From contig CAZDUS010000032.1 of NCBI GenBank assembly GCA_964508705.1, positions 1 to 23,688 of the forward strand: a stretch of DNA of 23,688 nucleotides, read 5' to 3'. Positions 1 through 8,316 of this stretch are shown here, piece after piece. The notes under the pieces were generated by a model. It ran no database searches, was not told the DNA's origin, and saw only the letters and a list, made by a program, of their open reading frames with translations. Source of the DNA: CAZDUS01 sp964508705. Its GTDB lineage: Bacteria; Verrucomicrobiota; Kiritimatiellia; CAIKKV01; CAITUY01. The translations under genes and the position numbers were made by a program. Position 1 is the first letter of the stretch, and each line of letters opens with the position of its first letter.

Positions 1-165
1 CTTACCACCCCTATCTTCTTAAGAGGGGGGTCACGATGTACCCGACCTCGCCCAAATTGCGCCGAAATCAAACTTGACTTCAAGTCGTCAAACGGTACGT
101 TGTACGACATAATAGTCAAGCATCACGAGGCCGTTTCTGCCTTGATCACATGGAAGGAGAGAGTC
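1..165. other. Upstream region of the sulfatase gene
   Basis: No gene is seen here. An imperfect hairpin lies at 8-28: CCCCT at 8-12 pairs with AGGGG at 24-28, and CTT at 15-17 with AAG at 21-23. It could be the end of a terminator from a gene before the window, but no T-run follows. The rest holds the candidate promoter and palindrome listed separately and a plausible Shine-Dalgarno stretch (GGAAGGAGAG) just before the ATG at 166. Confidence 0.4.
72..113 (+). promoter_or_regulatory. Candidate sigma70-type promoter with upstream palindrome
   Basis: TCGTCA at 85-90 and CATAAT at 108-113 are separated by 17 nt, a fair match to a housekeeping promoter, which would start transcription near 120. 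A perfect palindrome, ACTTGA-CT-TCAAGT, occupies 72-85, so its centre lies about 41 nt before that start, the usual place for an activator that overlaps the -35 box. The -10 box lies downstream of a possible in-frame start at 100, which favours translation from 166. Inference from sequence only. Confidence 0.35.
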
Positions 166-2013
166 ATGAAGACTGAGTTGCAGTATTCGATGAACGTTGG
201 AAGCTGGAAATGGGGTAACGTGAGTTGTTTGCCGAAGGCAATAGGTTTGGCTGGCCTTGCCGGTGTGTTTGCCGGGCCTGCCATTCTCTCCGCCGCAGAT
301 GCTCCCCGGAGGCCGAACATTGTTGTTATCCTTGCGGACGACATGGGGTTTTCCGATCTGGGCGCGTTTGGCGGAGAAATCAAGACGCCTAATTTCGACG
401 CCCTAGCGAAGGATGGGGTGCGCTTCACGAGCTTCTACACCCACGCCACCAGTTCGCCCACCCGGGCGATGTTGCTCAGCGGCACCGCCACGCACATCAA
501 CGGGTTCGGCAACATGAATGAATTCACCTCCCCGAACCAGATGGGCAAGACGGGCTATGAAGGCTACTTGAACCATGGCGTGACCACGCTCCCGGATCTG
601 CTCAAGAAGGCCGGCTACCACACCTACATGGCCGGCAAATGGCACATGGGGAAGGCGCCCGACCAGATTCCCGCCGCGCGCGGGTTCGAGCGTGACTTCG
701 CCTTGCTCGACGGCGCAGGCAGTTATTGGGACATGCGCAACTTCACCGCCAACACGCCCAATTCAACCTTTACGGAAGATGGCAAGTACTTGAGGAGGCT
801 TCCCAAGGATTATTACGCCACGAAGACCTATACGGATAAAATGATCGGCTTCATTGAGTCCAACCGTGGCGACGGCAAGCCGTTCTTTGCCTATGTGTCA
901 CATCAGGCGCCTCATGATCCGTTTCACCTGCCGCGCGACTGGCGTAACCGGCACGTCGGCGAATACGATAAGGGCTGGGATGCGGTGCGCGCGGAGCGGC
1001 TCCAGCGTCAAGTGAAGATGGGTATCATTCCCGAAGGCACCGAATTGGCCGAACGGATGTGGTTTGTACCCGATCCGATCGTGCTCGCCCCGGCGTCAAA
1101 GGCCATTCTGGGCAGAAAAATGGAACTGTATGCCGGGATGGTGGAGAACATGGACTACCACATAGGACGGTTGATTGATCATTTGAAGAAAATCGGCGAA
1201 TACGACAACACGATCTTTATTGTATTCGGCGACAACGGAGCGGAAGGAAGCGATCTCTTCGCGATGCTCTCGGGAACACCCGGCACCGCGAACTATCTCT
1301 ATGCCTCGATCGCATGGTCGCAAACGCACCCCAATGCGTGGGGCGATCCGGAGTCGTATGTGGGGTACGGCCCGATGTGGGCGCAGGTGTCCATGACGCC
1401 GTTCAGTCAGTTCAAGGGTTACATGGCCGAGGGCGGCATCCGCAACGCGCTGATCGTCAGCGGTCCGATCGTTGGCCTTCCCAAGGGGAGCATCAACAGC
1501 GCCAGCTATCTGCACGTGGCGGACATCATGCCCACCTTGCTCGAGGTCGCAGGAGCGACCTATCCCGAAACCATCAACGGGGAGAAGGCGCCGCCGCTGA
1601 TCGGCACGTCGTGGCTGGATGTGCTGGCTGGCAAGAAACAATCTCCCCGCTCGGACAAGGATTACATGGCGTGGGAAGTGTTCGGCAACCGCGCCGTCCG
1701 CCAGGGCGACTGGAAAGTGCGCTGGCAATACAAGCCCTTCGGCACGGAGGAGTGGGAACTCTTCAATCTGGCCGAGGACGTGGCGGAGCGTCATGACCTG
1801 GCCGCGAAACATCCTGACAAGGTCAAGCAGTTGGTGGCGCTCTGGGATGAGTACGTAAAAGAGAACGATGTGATTTTGCCCAACCGCCTCTTGTCCGAAG
1901 GCGTGGAGAGGGCACTGCCGGTGCGGTACCGGGTTGACGCCGGTTTCCCGCCGGCCATATACATGAAACAATTCGTCCCGCCGGCTGACATGATGGCGGA
2001 CCCGAAACCCTGA
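166..2013 (+). CDS. Periplasmic arylsulfatase, serine-type (S1 family, AtsA-like)
   Basis: Hydrolyses sulfate esters, probably on sulfated glycans or aryl sulfates, in the periplasm. The 615-residue product starts at ATG 166 after a good ribosome site. A hydrophobic N-terminal segment ending around LSAADA (residues 41-46) looks like a signal peptide. Family landmarks are visible: metal ligands D58/D59 and D356/N357, the catalytic box S96-S-P-T-R100, K158 and H160 in GKWH, H250, and K417. Residue 96, the one converted to formylglycine, is serine, so maturation should need a radical-SAM anSME-type enzyme rather than the oxygen-dependent FGE; none is encoded here. Overall similarity is to the Pseudomonas/Klebsiella AtsA group. 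The next gene starts 20-50 nt downstream, so the two are probably cotranscribed. The family is certain; the substrate is unknown. Confidence 0.95.
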   Translation: MKTELQYSMNVGSWKWGNVSCLPKAIGLAGLAGVFAGPAILSAADAPRRPNIVVILADDMGFSDLGAFGGEIKTPNFDALAKDGVRFTSFYTHATSSPTRAMLLSGTATHINGFGNMNEFTSPNQMGKTGYEGYLNHGVTTLPDLLKKAGYHTYMAGKWHMGKAPDQIPAARGFERDFALLDGAGSYWDMRNFTANTPNSTFTEDGKYLRRLPKDYYATKTYTDKMIGFIESNRGDGKPFFAYVSHQAPHDPFHLPRDWRNRHVGEYDKGWDAVRAERLQRQVKMGIIPEGTELAERMWFVPDPIVLAPASKAILGRKMELYAGMVENMDYHIGRLIDHLKKIGEYDNTIFIVFGDNGAEGSDLFAMLSGTPGTANYLYASIAWSQTHPNAWGDPESYVGYGPMWAQVSMTPFSQFKGYMAEGGIRNALIVSGPIVGLPKGSINSASYLHVADIMPTLLEVAGATYPETINGEKAPPLIGTSWLDVLAGKKQSPRSDKDYMAWEVFGNRAVRQGDWKVRWQYKPFGTEEWELFNLAEDVAERHDLAAKHPDKVKQLVALWDEYVKENDVILPNRLLSEGVERALPVRYRVDAGFPPAIYMKQFVPPADMMADPKP

Positions 2014-2023
2014 GCATTTACTT

Positions 2024-2070
2024 GGAACTACCATGAAAACTATCAACAATCGAGGAACTACCATGAAAAC
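2024..2070 (+). repeat. Tandem duplication of a ribosome site and start codon
   Basis: The 17-mer GGAACTACCATGAAAAC occurs at 2024-2040 and again at 2054-2070, a 30-nt period with partial similarity in between. Each copy contains a start codon (2033 and 2063) in the same frame. The second copy is preceded by GAGGAA and leads directly into a signal peptide, so it is taken as the main start. Confidence 0.8.
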
Positions 2071-3043
2071 CATGAACACGACGCTTCGAATCTCTCTTGC
2101 CGTCGTCGCCCTGGCGACCTTCTTTCCGATGCTCGCCTCAGCGCAGATACCGGCGCGTTTCTACTGGAAAAGTCTGTCCGGTGGGAATGCCGTTCCGCTC
2201 ATTGTGGAGTCGCTGAGTGGAAACACAAATCCATTCGATCCTTCTCATGAGGTGAATCCGAACGCCAACTTTGATGCGACCATGGCCTTGGCAGGCTATG
2301 CGCGGACCTTTTCATTGTTTGATCGTGCGGCCATGGCGGCGATTATTCAACCTATGGGGCGGATTTCTGGTGGCGTTAAAGAGGGGCTTTTGGCTGCTGA
2401 TCAGTCTGCACGTGGATATGGCGATCCGACGCTTGAGTTCGATATCAACCTCATTGGCCCGTCTGCCCAGAAGAACCTGGTTGACGCCCTGCGTTACGAG
2501 CCGGGTTTCTCCATCGACCTGCTTGCCGACCTGGCTTTGCCCATTGGCGAGTACGACAGTGACCAGGTCCTTAACATCGGCCAGAACCGCTGGTACGGGC
2601 GTGTGGGCGCGCCCATTGTCTGGCAATTGGGATCATGGGTACCTGGCCGGCGAACGACGTTGGAATTCCTGCCCGGCGTATGGCTATTTGGCGATAATGA
2701 AGACTATGTCGGAAAGACGCTTGCAACAGATCCGATGTTCCAGTTGGATTCGCACCTGTCGCGTGATTTTACCGAACGACTCTGGGGTTCGCTTGACTGC
2801 GTCTGGTATCAAGGGGGGCAGGCAAGCATTGATGGAGTCGAAAATGGTTCTGAACTTAACAATATAGGCGTAGGGTTCACCTTGGGATACCAAATTAACG
2901 AAAATATTGGCCTTACGTTCGGGTACAAGTCCACTGTGGATGACAGTGCTCCCGGCGACCTTCAAATGGACGGGTTTATGGTCACACTCGTATCGGGGTG
3001 GCACCCGCTTGTCGAGGGTGCGCGACGTCTGAAGAGTGAATAG
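2063..3043 (+). CDS. Outer-membrane beta-barrel protein, SphA / phenol-MetA-pathway family
   Basis: A 326-residue exported protein with a clear signal peptide cleaved around MLASA-QIPAR. The mature N-terminus (ARFYWKSL..GNAVPLIVESLSGNTNPFDP) and the following alternating, Gly/aromatic-rich strands match the family annotated as SphA or 'MetA-pathway of phenol degradation' proteins, thought to be outer-membrane channels. Direct biochemical evidence for that family is thin. It sits immediately after the sulfatase, so it may carry the sulfatase substrate or product across the outer membrane; this is inference from position. Start 2063 is preferred over the in-frame 2033 because of the signal peptide and ribosome site. 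Confidence 0.8.
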   Translation: MKTMNTTLRISLAVVALATFFPMLASAQIPARFYWKSLSGGNAVPLIVESLSGNTNPFDPSHEVNPNANFDATMALAGYARTFSLFDRAAMAAIIQPMGRISGGVKEGLLAADQSARGYGDPTLEFDINLIGPSAQKNLVDALRYEPGFSIDLLADLALPIGEYDSDQVLNIGQNRWYGRVGAPIVWQLGSWVPGRRTTLEFLPGVWLFGDNEDYVGKTLATDPMFQLDSHLSRDFTERLWGSLDCVWYQGGQASIDGVENGSELNNIGVGFTLGYQINENIGLTFGYKSTVDDSAPGDLQMDGFMVTLVSGWHPLVEGARRLKSE

Positions 3044-3081
3044 GCATCATGACGGAGGATTTATCGGAGATTACCGTTTGA

Positions 3082-4077
3082 TTGGCAGGGTTCGTCAGGA
3101 AGGATGTGTATATTCATAGTTCATTTAAGAACATCAGCGTGGTTATGATGGCAGTATGCGTTGCGATCGGAACGACTGTCGCGCAGGAAACTGAAGGTCA
3201 GAATTGGCAGGCGGTTATGAAAGCCAAATTTGACGCCATGGATTTTGAGTTCAGCCGGGCGGATTCGGATGTGCCCTTCATTCCGGTAGCGTTGCTCAGT
3301 GCTTCTGCCTATGGGAAGAGTGAATTCCAACGCATGGATGGTAGTGGCGACACGGTTGAGTATCGCAGTGCCTATGTTGGGGGATATGCGATGACGCCGC
3401 TCTTTCTCGGGAAACATGGATTCGCCTTGGCGGCTCCCTATGTGTCGCGTACGAGGTTCACGTCGATGACAGACGGCTCAGCTGACACTGACGTGGATTC
3501 ATTTTACCTGCCCGTGGGTGGCATATGGCAGGCGGCAAATGGAAAACAATGGGGTGGATTCGCCATGCCCATTTTCAATTCCTCATTTTCTGGTGATGGA
3601 GATGGGGGTGCGGATTTCATGGGGGGCGTTTTGGGTCGTTCGTTTTCGGGGCAGAAATCCATTTGGTATTACGGACTTGTTTATGACTATTCCTATGGCG
3701 GGAATTTCTATTATCCCTATCTTGGGTACTCGTATGTGGCTGACCCGCAATGGGTCATTAGTTTGGTAATGCCCTGGCCCACGGTGACCTATGCGCCTTC
3801 TGATCGCCTATATTTCAGTGTAGGGGTGTTGCCTTCCGGAGCGAACTGGGTGATGGATCAGGAAGGCTCGGATACGAAAGTGTCGAGTTCCTTCGGCGGA
3901 TGGGATCTGGGAACCTATTGCGGGTGGCGGTTGACAAAGTTGCTTTGGGTTACCGCTGGTGTCGGGTTTTCGGGGTTGCGCAGTTTACAAGTTGATGAAG
4001 ACGGTGAACTTGCTTTTGAGCAAAACCTGAGTCGAGAGCCCTTTGTGTCGTTGTCATTATCGGCACGGCCAAACTGA
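3082..4077 (+). CDS. Exported putative outer-membrane beta-barrel protein
   Basis: About 331 residues with no family I can name with certainty; DUF6268-like barrels are a possible match. An N-terminal hydrophobic segment (SVVMMAVCVAIGTTVAQ) looks like a signal peptide. The mature part is rich in Tyr, Trp, Gly and Ser in alternating short strands, and ends SLSLSARPN, as expected for a beta-barrel. The start is uncertain: TTG 3082 opens the frame, and GTG 3106 is an alternative but AGGAAGGA lies almost against it. No ATG precedes the signal sequence. It lies 38 nt after the SphA-like gene and 19 nt before the coiled-coil gene, in the same run of envelope genes. Confidence 0.75.
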   Translation: MAGFVRKDVYIHSSFKNISVVMMAVCVAIGTTVAQETEGQNWQAVMKAKFDAMDFEFSRADSDVPFIPVALLSASAYGKSEFQRMDGSGDTVEYRSAYVGGYAMTPLFLGKHGFALAAPYVSRTRFTSMTDGSADTDVDSFYLPVGGIWQAANGKQWGGFAMPIFNSSFSGDGDGGADFMGGVLGRSFSGQKSIWYYGLVYDYSYGGNFYYPYLGYSYVADPQWVISLVMPWPTVTYAPSDRLYFSVGVLPSGANWVMDQEGSDTKVSSSFGGWDLGTYCGWRLTKLLWVTAGVGFSGLRSLQVDEDGELAFEQNLSREPFVSLSLSARPN

Positions 4078-4096
4078 CAGGAAAGGACGAAAAGAA

Positions 4097-5098
4097 ATGA
4101 GAGATAAAATTGTATTAACAACATTCGTCGCGTTGATTGCTTGGGGTGGATTGGGTGGGCCGGCCATGGCCCAGCAGCCAGTTGCCTCCGGCGCTCAGCC
4201 TGCCGCTACGGCCACCGTTGATCGGGCGCAGGTGGAAAACTATATCCGGTTGATCAAGGGCGAATTGGAGCGAGGTGAGGCGCGGGTGGTGTCCGTTACG
4301 GATCAATTACGGTCCCTGAATGGCGACATTGAATCGCGGGTGGACAGGATTGTGCAATTGCTGTCTCAGGTGCGGGATTCCGCAGACACGGCTGGGTCCA
4401 GAATGCGCATTGCCAAGAGTGAAGTGCTGGCGGGGCTGGAGGCGATGGCCCGTTACTTTGCTAGGGAGCGTGACCGTCGGAAAAAAGAGATGAACAATCC
4501 TTATGCGCAGATAGAGGCGGCTGACCTGGCTGGGGACGTGACCGCGTTGAACGCGAAGATCGAAACTTGCGTCACGCAGTCGCTGGAGATTGCCAAGTCG
4601 CTTGTGCCGCACACGGAAGATGACGTCAGGAAATATGATGATTGGGATTATGACAGTTCTGATGAAAGCCGGGAGTATAAGCGGGTCAAGCGTGATGCCG
4701 AGGCGTCGGTGAAGATAAAGTCCGAGTTGGTGGCGGATCTTCGCGCGAGCATTGAGAAACTTACGCAGGACGTGAAGGCACGTGAAATGGAAATTCATAC
4801 GACGATGGATCTGCACAAGCGGGAGCATCTGATGAATGATGTCAGGGAGATGCGCCAGACAATAGAGATGAGGCGTGCGCAAATTGAAGAGCTGATGATG
4901 GCTCCGAAGCCGGAGATGCGCGCGGTGGGTCAAAAGGCGGCCTTTGAAATGGATCAATTATTGGACGAGATGACTCAGTCGCTAAAGAGGGATTTCTCGA
5001 AATTGAAAGTGCTGATCAATGAGCGTGATGAGGCGCGGGCGCGGCTGAAACCCTTGAAGGACAAATTAGAGAAAGCGACAGCCATGCTGGCTCAATGA
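4097..5098 (+). CDS. Secreted coiled-coil protein
   Basis: A 333-residue product of unknown function. ATG 4097 follows AGGAAAGGA at good spacing and starts a signal peptide (VALIAWGGLGGPAMA) with cleavage before QQPVA around residue 26; the longer frame from 4043 would overlap the previous gene and hide the signal sequence. After a short Ala/Pro/Thr linker, nearly the whole mature protein is charged and heptad-like, rich in Glu, Lys, Arg, Met and Leu, with segments such as DEMTQSLKRDFSKLK near the end. A periplasmic helical scaffold or adaptor is likely. No catalytic motif is visible. Neighbours are barrel proteins, so a role bridging the periplasm is possible but unproven. Confidence 0.85.
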   Translation: MRDKIVLTTFVALIAWGGLGGPAMAQQPVASGAQPAATATVDRAQVENYIRLIKGELERGEARVVSVTDQLRSLNGDIESRVDRIVQLLSQVRDSADTAGSRMRIAKSEVLAGLEAMARYFARERDRRKKEMNNPYAQIEAADLAGDVTALNAKIETCVTQSLEIAKSLVPHTEDDVRKYDDWDYDSSDESREYKRVKRDAEASVKIKSELVADLRASIEKLTQDVKAREMEIHTTMDLHKREHLMNDVREMRQTIEMRRAQIEELMMAPKPEMRAVGQKAAFEMDQLLDEMTQSLKRDFSKLKVLINERDEARARLKPLKDKLEKATAMLAQ

Positions 5099-5099
5099 T

Positions 5100-5231
5100 G
5101 TGAAAAACAGGACGCTGGGGATTAACGACATCAACTCCATCGACGAAACGATTATGGCTGTGCAAGCTACAGGGGGAGTGACAAAGAGTGTGACGGCGAT
5201 CATGAAGGCGGTCGTGGTGATTGAGCGGTGA
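5100..5231 (+). CDS. Possible small protein (43 aa), or frameshifted tail of the coiled-coil gene
   Basis: GTG 5100 begins one base after the TGA of the coiled-coil gene and stays open for 43 codons, ending at TGA 5229-5231. The product (start VKNRTLGINDINSIDE, end MKAVVVIER) looks helical. Third codon positions are mostly G or C (roughly three quarters by hand count), as expected for coding DNA here. No strong ribosome site of its own is seen, so it would depend on translational coupling. Alternatively it is the former C-terminus of the preceding gene, separated by a frameshift. I do not recognise it. Confidence 0.35.
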   Translation: MKNRTLGINDINSIDETIMAVQATGGVTKSVTAIMKAVVVIER

Positions 5232-5272
5232 GTGGATGGACTTTGAAGAGACAAAAAGGAAAGGCAGCGCAC

Positions 5273-6019
5273 ATGAATAGGCAGAAATCAGTATGGATGG
5301 CGTTGGTGGCGGTGGTAGTGCTGGCGGCGGGTTGGGTATCGGCGGGGGAAGCCCCGGGCTGGTCATTCAAAGTGGCGCCTTATGCTTGGCTGACCCGGAT
5401 GAACGGTGACGTGGAAGTGAAAGGGCACGAAGTTCCTGTGGACATTGGGTTTGATGATTCGATTGACATGCTCAAGGATCTCAAGGGCGTGCTGATGTTG
5501 CACGGCGAGGCCTCGAAGGGCGACCTGAGTTGTCTGGGTGATATTTATATTATTGCGCTGAGCCACAAGGGGAATACGCCTGCGGGAGAGGCGGATGTGC
5601 ATTTTGATCAACTCATAGGGGAACTGGGAGCCGCCTATGCGTTGCCGGTCAACTCTGGAGGGGTGGTGCTTGAGGCGCTGGGGGGAGCCCGTGCGGAATC
5701 TGTGCGGTCAGAAATTGAAATTGGCGGGATCGGCGTTGATGCCGACGAGACGAAGACTTGGGTGGATCCTTTTGTCGGGTTCAGGATCAAGATGCCCATT
5801 GGCGAAAAAGTGATGATATCCCTGCGTGGAGATGTTGGAGGGTTTGGAATGGGATCTGACTTTGCCTGGAATGCGGTAGGCACTGCGGAATGGGCCATTA
5901 CGGACCGCTGGAGCGCAGGGCTTGCATACCGTTGCCTGGATGTTGATTTTGATGACAGTGATTTTGAATATGACGTGAGGATGGATGGACCGGCCTTGGG
6001 TGTCGGATATAAGTTCTAA
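5273..6019 (+). CDS. Small outer-membrane beta-barrel protein
   Basis: A 248-residue exported protein starting at ATG 5273, after AAGGAAAGG. The signal peptide (MALVAVVVLAAGWVSA) is cleaved before GEAPGW. The mature chain starts with a typical barrel strand (FKVAPYAWLTRMNGDVEV), has alternating hydrophobic strands throughout and ends GPALGVGYKF, a terminal aromatic residue matching the beta-signal used for insertion into the outer membrane. The N-terminal pattern (WLTRMNGDVEVKG..VPVDIGF) recurs in a widespread group of uncharacterised bacterial barrels. It may be a channel or structural protein; no substrate can be assigned. It lies between the coiled-coil gene and the patatin fusion gene. 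Confidence 0.8.
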   Translation: MNRQKSVWMALVAVVVLAAGWVSAGEAPGWSFKVAPYAWLTRMNGDVEVKGHEVPVDIGFDDSIDMLKDLKGVLMLHGEASKGDLSCLGDIYIIALSHKGNTPAGEADVHFDQLIGELGAAYALPVNSGGVVLEALGGARAESVRSEIEIGGIGVDADETKTWVDPFVGFRIKMPIGEKVMISLRGDVGGFGMGSDFAWNAVGTAEWAITDRWSAGLAYRCLDVDFDDSDFEYDVRMDGPALGVGYKF

Positions 6020-6068
6020 TGGTGGTCAGGGTTTGAGCAGGTTTGCATTTTGGAAGGAGTTCCTTTTT

Positions 6069-8297
6069 GTGAAGTGTATGCAATGGTCGATAATGGCGGT
6101 GGTCTTGTTTTTTGTCGCAGTGGCTGCGGAATGCCAGACGAATGCCCCGGTGGCGCCGGACTCCAAGGCGCGCCCTAAGATCGGGTTGGTGCTGGGAGGT
6201 GGCGGGGCCTTGGGAATTTCGCATATCGGTGTATTGAAGGCTTTGGAAAGTATGCAAATACCAGTGGATTACATCGGGGGTACGAGTATGGGGTCCATCA
6301 TTGCAGGCCTCTATGCGTCTGGAATGCCGCCCGAAGAAATGGAACGAGTGTTTCTCTCGCTGGATTGGTGGGACGTGATGAAGGATAAGACGCCGTATCG
6401 CGACTTGGATTTCCGGCGCAAAGAGGAAAATGCTCGGTATTTAATGGATCTGGAGCTGGGTGTACGCGGTTGGAGGTTGCAGTTCCCGCATGGTTTCGCG
6501 GCGGGGCAGAAGTTCAACAACCTGATGCAGTCACTGACTGTCAATGCGGCGGGGGTGCAGTCGTTTGACAAGTTGAATATTCCATTCCGTGCTGTTGCCA
6601 CGGATCTCCGGAGCGGCAAGGCCGTGGTGCTTGATCACGGCAATCTGGCAACGGCCATGCGCGCCAGCATGGCGGTGCCTGCGGTGTTCACTCCCGTGGA
6701 GATTGATGGGCAACTGCTTGTGGATGGGGGACTGGTGAACAATATTCCCGTGGATATTGTCAAGGCCATGGGAGCGGACATCATTATCGCCGTGGATGTC
6801 GGCGCCAGTGATGACAAAGCGGGGCGGAAGTCCAGTTTCAAGAGCCTCGGAGACATTATTGGACGTACCTACACCATTATGCAGCGGTCCAAGGACGAGG
6901 TGAGACGGAAGGCGGCGGATGTATTGATCGAGCCTGAACTCAATGGGTTGACGGCGGGTGATTTCCACCGTTCCAAGTCGTTGATCGCATGCGGGATTAC
7001 GGCGGGGTTGTGCCAAAGCAACGAACTGAGCCGGCTGAGCATCGGCGCAGACGATTATGCGCTCTGGCAGGCGAGTCAGAGGAAACAGCGACAGGGTGAG
7101 CTGACGATCCGGTCGATCGAGGTCATCGGGAACAAGACGGTGCCGACTGCCCTGATCATGAAGCGTATTGAAACGGAACCGGGCGACAGGGTCGATTTCC
7201 ACCGCCTGAGCAAGGATGTGGCCCGGGTGCATGGGATGGGTGGATTCTCTACGGTTACACAGCGATTGGTGCCGACGGGTAACCCCGGGGAATGCGACTT
7301 GAAAATCGATACGGTTGAGAAGTATTGGGGTCCTGCGTATATGCATATGGGGCTTCGTTTGGAAAGCGATTTCAATGGGGTATCGGTGTGGAGCGTGCTG
7401 TTTAATTATCGCCGGGATGGTTTGAATGATTTGGGCGGTGAGTTGAGAGCGGATCTTCAGGCGGGAAAAGAGAACAGCGCGATGGTGGAGTGGTACCAGC
7501 CATTGCAGGAGCGAGGGTACTTCTTTATCGCACCGTCAGTTAAAACCGGGTCCGAGCGAATCAATTTGTACCAGGATGGGGACCTGATTGCTGAATATGA
7601 TCAGGATACCACGTATGCCAAGCTTGATCTGGGCACGCAGTTCAAGCAGTACGGGGAGTTGCGTGGGGGGATTCTGGCAGGAACGATGAGCGTGAAGCCA
7701 TCGATCGGCGACTCCGATTTGCAGAGTGCTGATCCGCAACTCGGAGCTTTTATGGCAAGTTTTACGATAGATCGCCTGGACGCGAGTGTGTTTCCGAAAC
7801 AGGGTTCTTATGTGAAAGTGAACGGCATGATGTCGCGTGAAGAGTTGGGCGCCGATGATGAATATGAAAAAGTTGAAGGGGAAGGGAAATGGGTGGCAAC
7901 GTGGGGCAACCACACTGGCATGCTGAAGGTTCAAGCAGGCTATGACATTGGGGATGACCTGCCGGCCTATGAAAAATTTGCGATTGGGGGAATGCTGACG
8001 CTTCCTGGACTGGCGCCCGGTGAACTGAGGGGGTCATATTATGATGTCGTCGGATTGGTCTATCGTTACCAGATTGGTCAATTGTCGCCGTCAATGGGCA
8101 AAGGGGTGTATGTTCTGGGTGGTTTAGGCGCGGGTAATGCCTGGCAGACAGAAGATGAGATTGATTTGAACGACTTGGTTTATGGAGGCATGCTGGGTGT
8201 TGCCATGGATACGATTGTCGGACCGGTTGCCCTTGGCGTGGGGCGGGCGGAAGAGGGAGCCGGACAGATCTATTTTTCGGTCGGGACGTTATTCTGA
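6069..8297 (+). CDS. Patatin-like phospholipase fused to an Omp85-type barrel (PlpD-like)
   Basis: 742 residues. GTG 6069 follows AAGGAG at 9 nt spacing and precedes a signal peptide (SIMAVVLFFVAVAA). Domains in order: a patatin lipase domain with oxyanion loop GGGGALG (residues 43-49), nucleophile elbow GTSMG with S73, and the Asp of the dyad in DGG at D219; a POTRA-like domain from about 344 (LTIRSIEVIGNKTVP) to 415; and a 16-strand-type barrel to the end, finishing IYFSVGTLF. This is the architecture of type Vd autotransporters such as Pseudomonas PlpD, where the barrel takes the lipase to the outer membrane or cell surface. Expected activity is phospholipase A1/A2. All catalytic residues are present. 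It stands 49 nt after a barrel gene and 19 nt before the next gene. Confidence 0.93.
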   Translation: MKCMQWSIMAVVLFFVAVAAECQTNAPVAPDSKARPKIGLVLGGGGALGISHIGVLKALESMQIPVDYIGGTSMGSIIAGLYASGMPPEEMERVFLSLDWWDVMKDKTPYRDLDFRRKEENARYLMDLELGVRGWRLQFPHGFAAGQKFNNLMQSLTVNAAGVQSFDKLNIPFRAVATDLRSGKAVVLDHGNLATAMRASMAVPAVFTPVEIDGQLLVDGGLVNNIPVDIVKAMGADIIIAVDVGASDDKAGRKSSFKSLGDIIGRTYTIMQRSKDEVRRKAADVLIEPELNGLTAGDFHRSKSLIACGITAGLCQSNELSRLSIGADDYALWQASQRKQRQGELTIRSIEVIGNKTVPTALIMKRIETEPGDRVDFHRLSKDVARVHGMGGFSTVTQRLVPTGNPGECDLKIDTVEKYWGPAYMHMGLRLESDFNGVSVWSVLFNYRRDGLNDLGGELRADLQAGKENSAMVEWYQPLQERGYFFIAPSVKTGSERINLYQDGDLIAEYDQDTTYAKLDLGTQFKQYGELRGGILAGTMSVKPSIGDSDLQSADPQLGAFMASFTIDRLDASVFPKQGSYVKVNGMMSREELGADDEYEKVEGEGKWVATWGNHTGMLKVQAGYDIGDDLPAYEKFAIGGMLTLPGLAPGELRGSYYDVVGLVYRYQIGQLSPSMGKGVYVLGGLGAGNAWQTEDEIDLNDLVYGGMLGVAMDTIVGPVALGVGRAEEGAGQIYFSVGTLF

Positions 8298-8316
8298 GCC
8301 ATCGAGTGAGGCTAAC

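Noticed and set aside
1096..2079. Long open frame on the minus strand across the sulfatase gene
   Set aside because: It lies opposite a certain sulfatase gene, has no recognisable motifs and an unnatural His/Arg-rich composition; a shadow of the real codon use.
4307..4957. Minus-strand open frame opposite the coiled-coil gene
   Set aside because: Composition (Leu/His/Arg-rich) and position show it is a reflection of the plus-strand gene.
6531..7346. Minus-strand open frame opposite the patatin gene
   Set aside because: Overlaps a well-supported enzyme domain; no ribosome site or family features.
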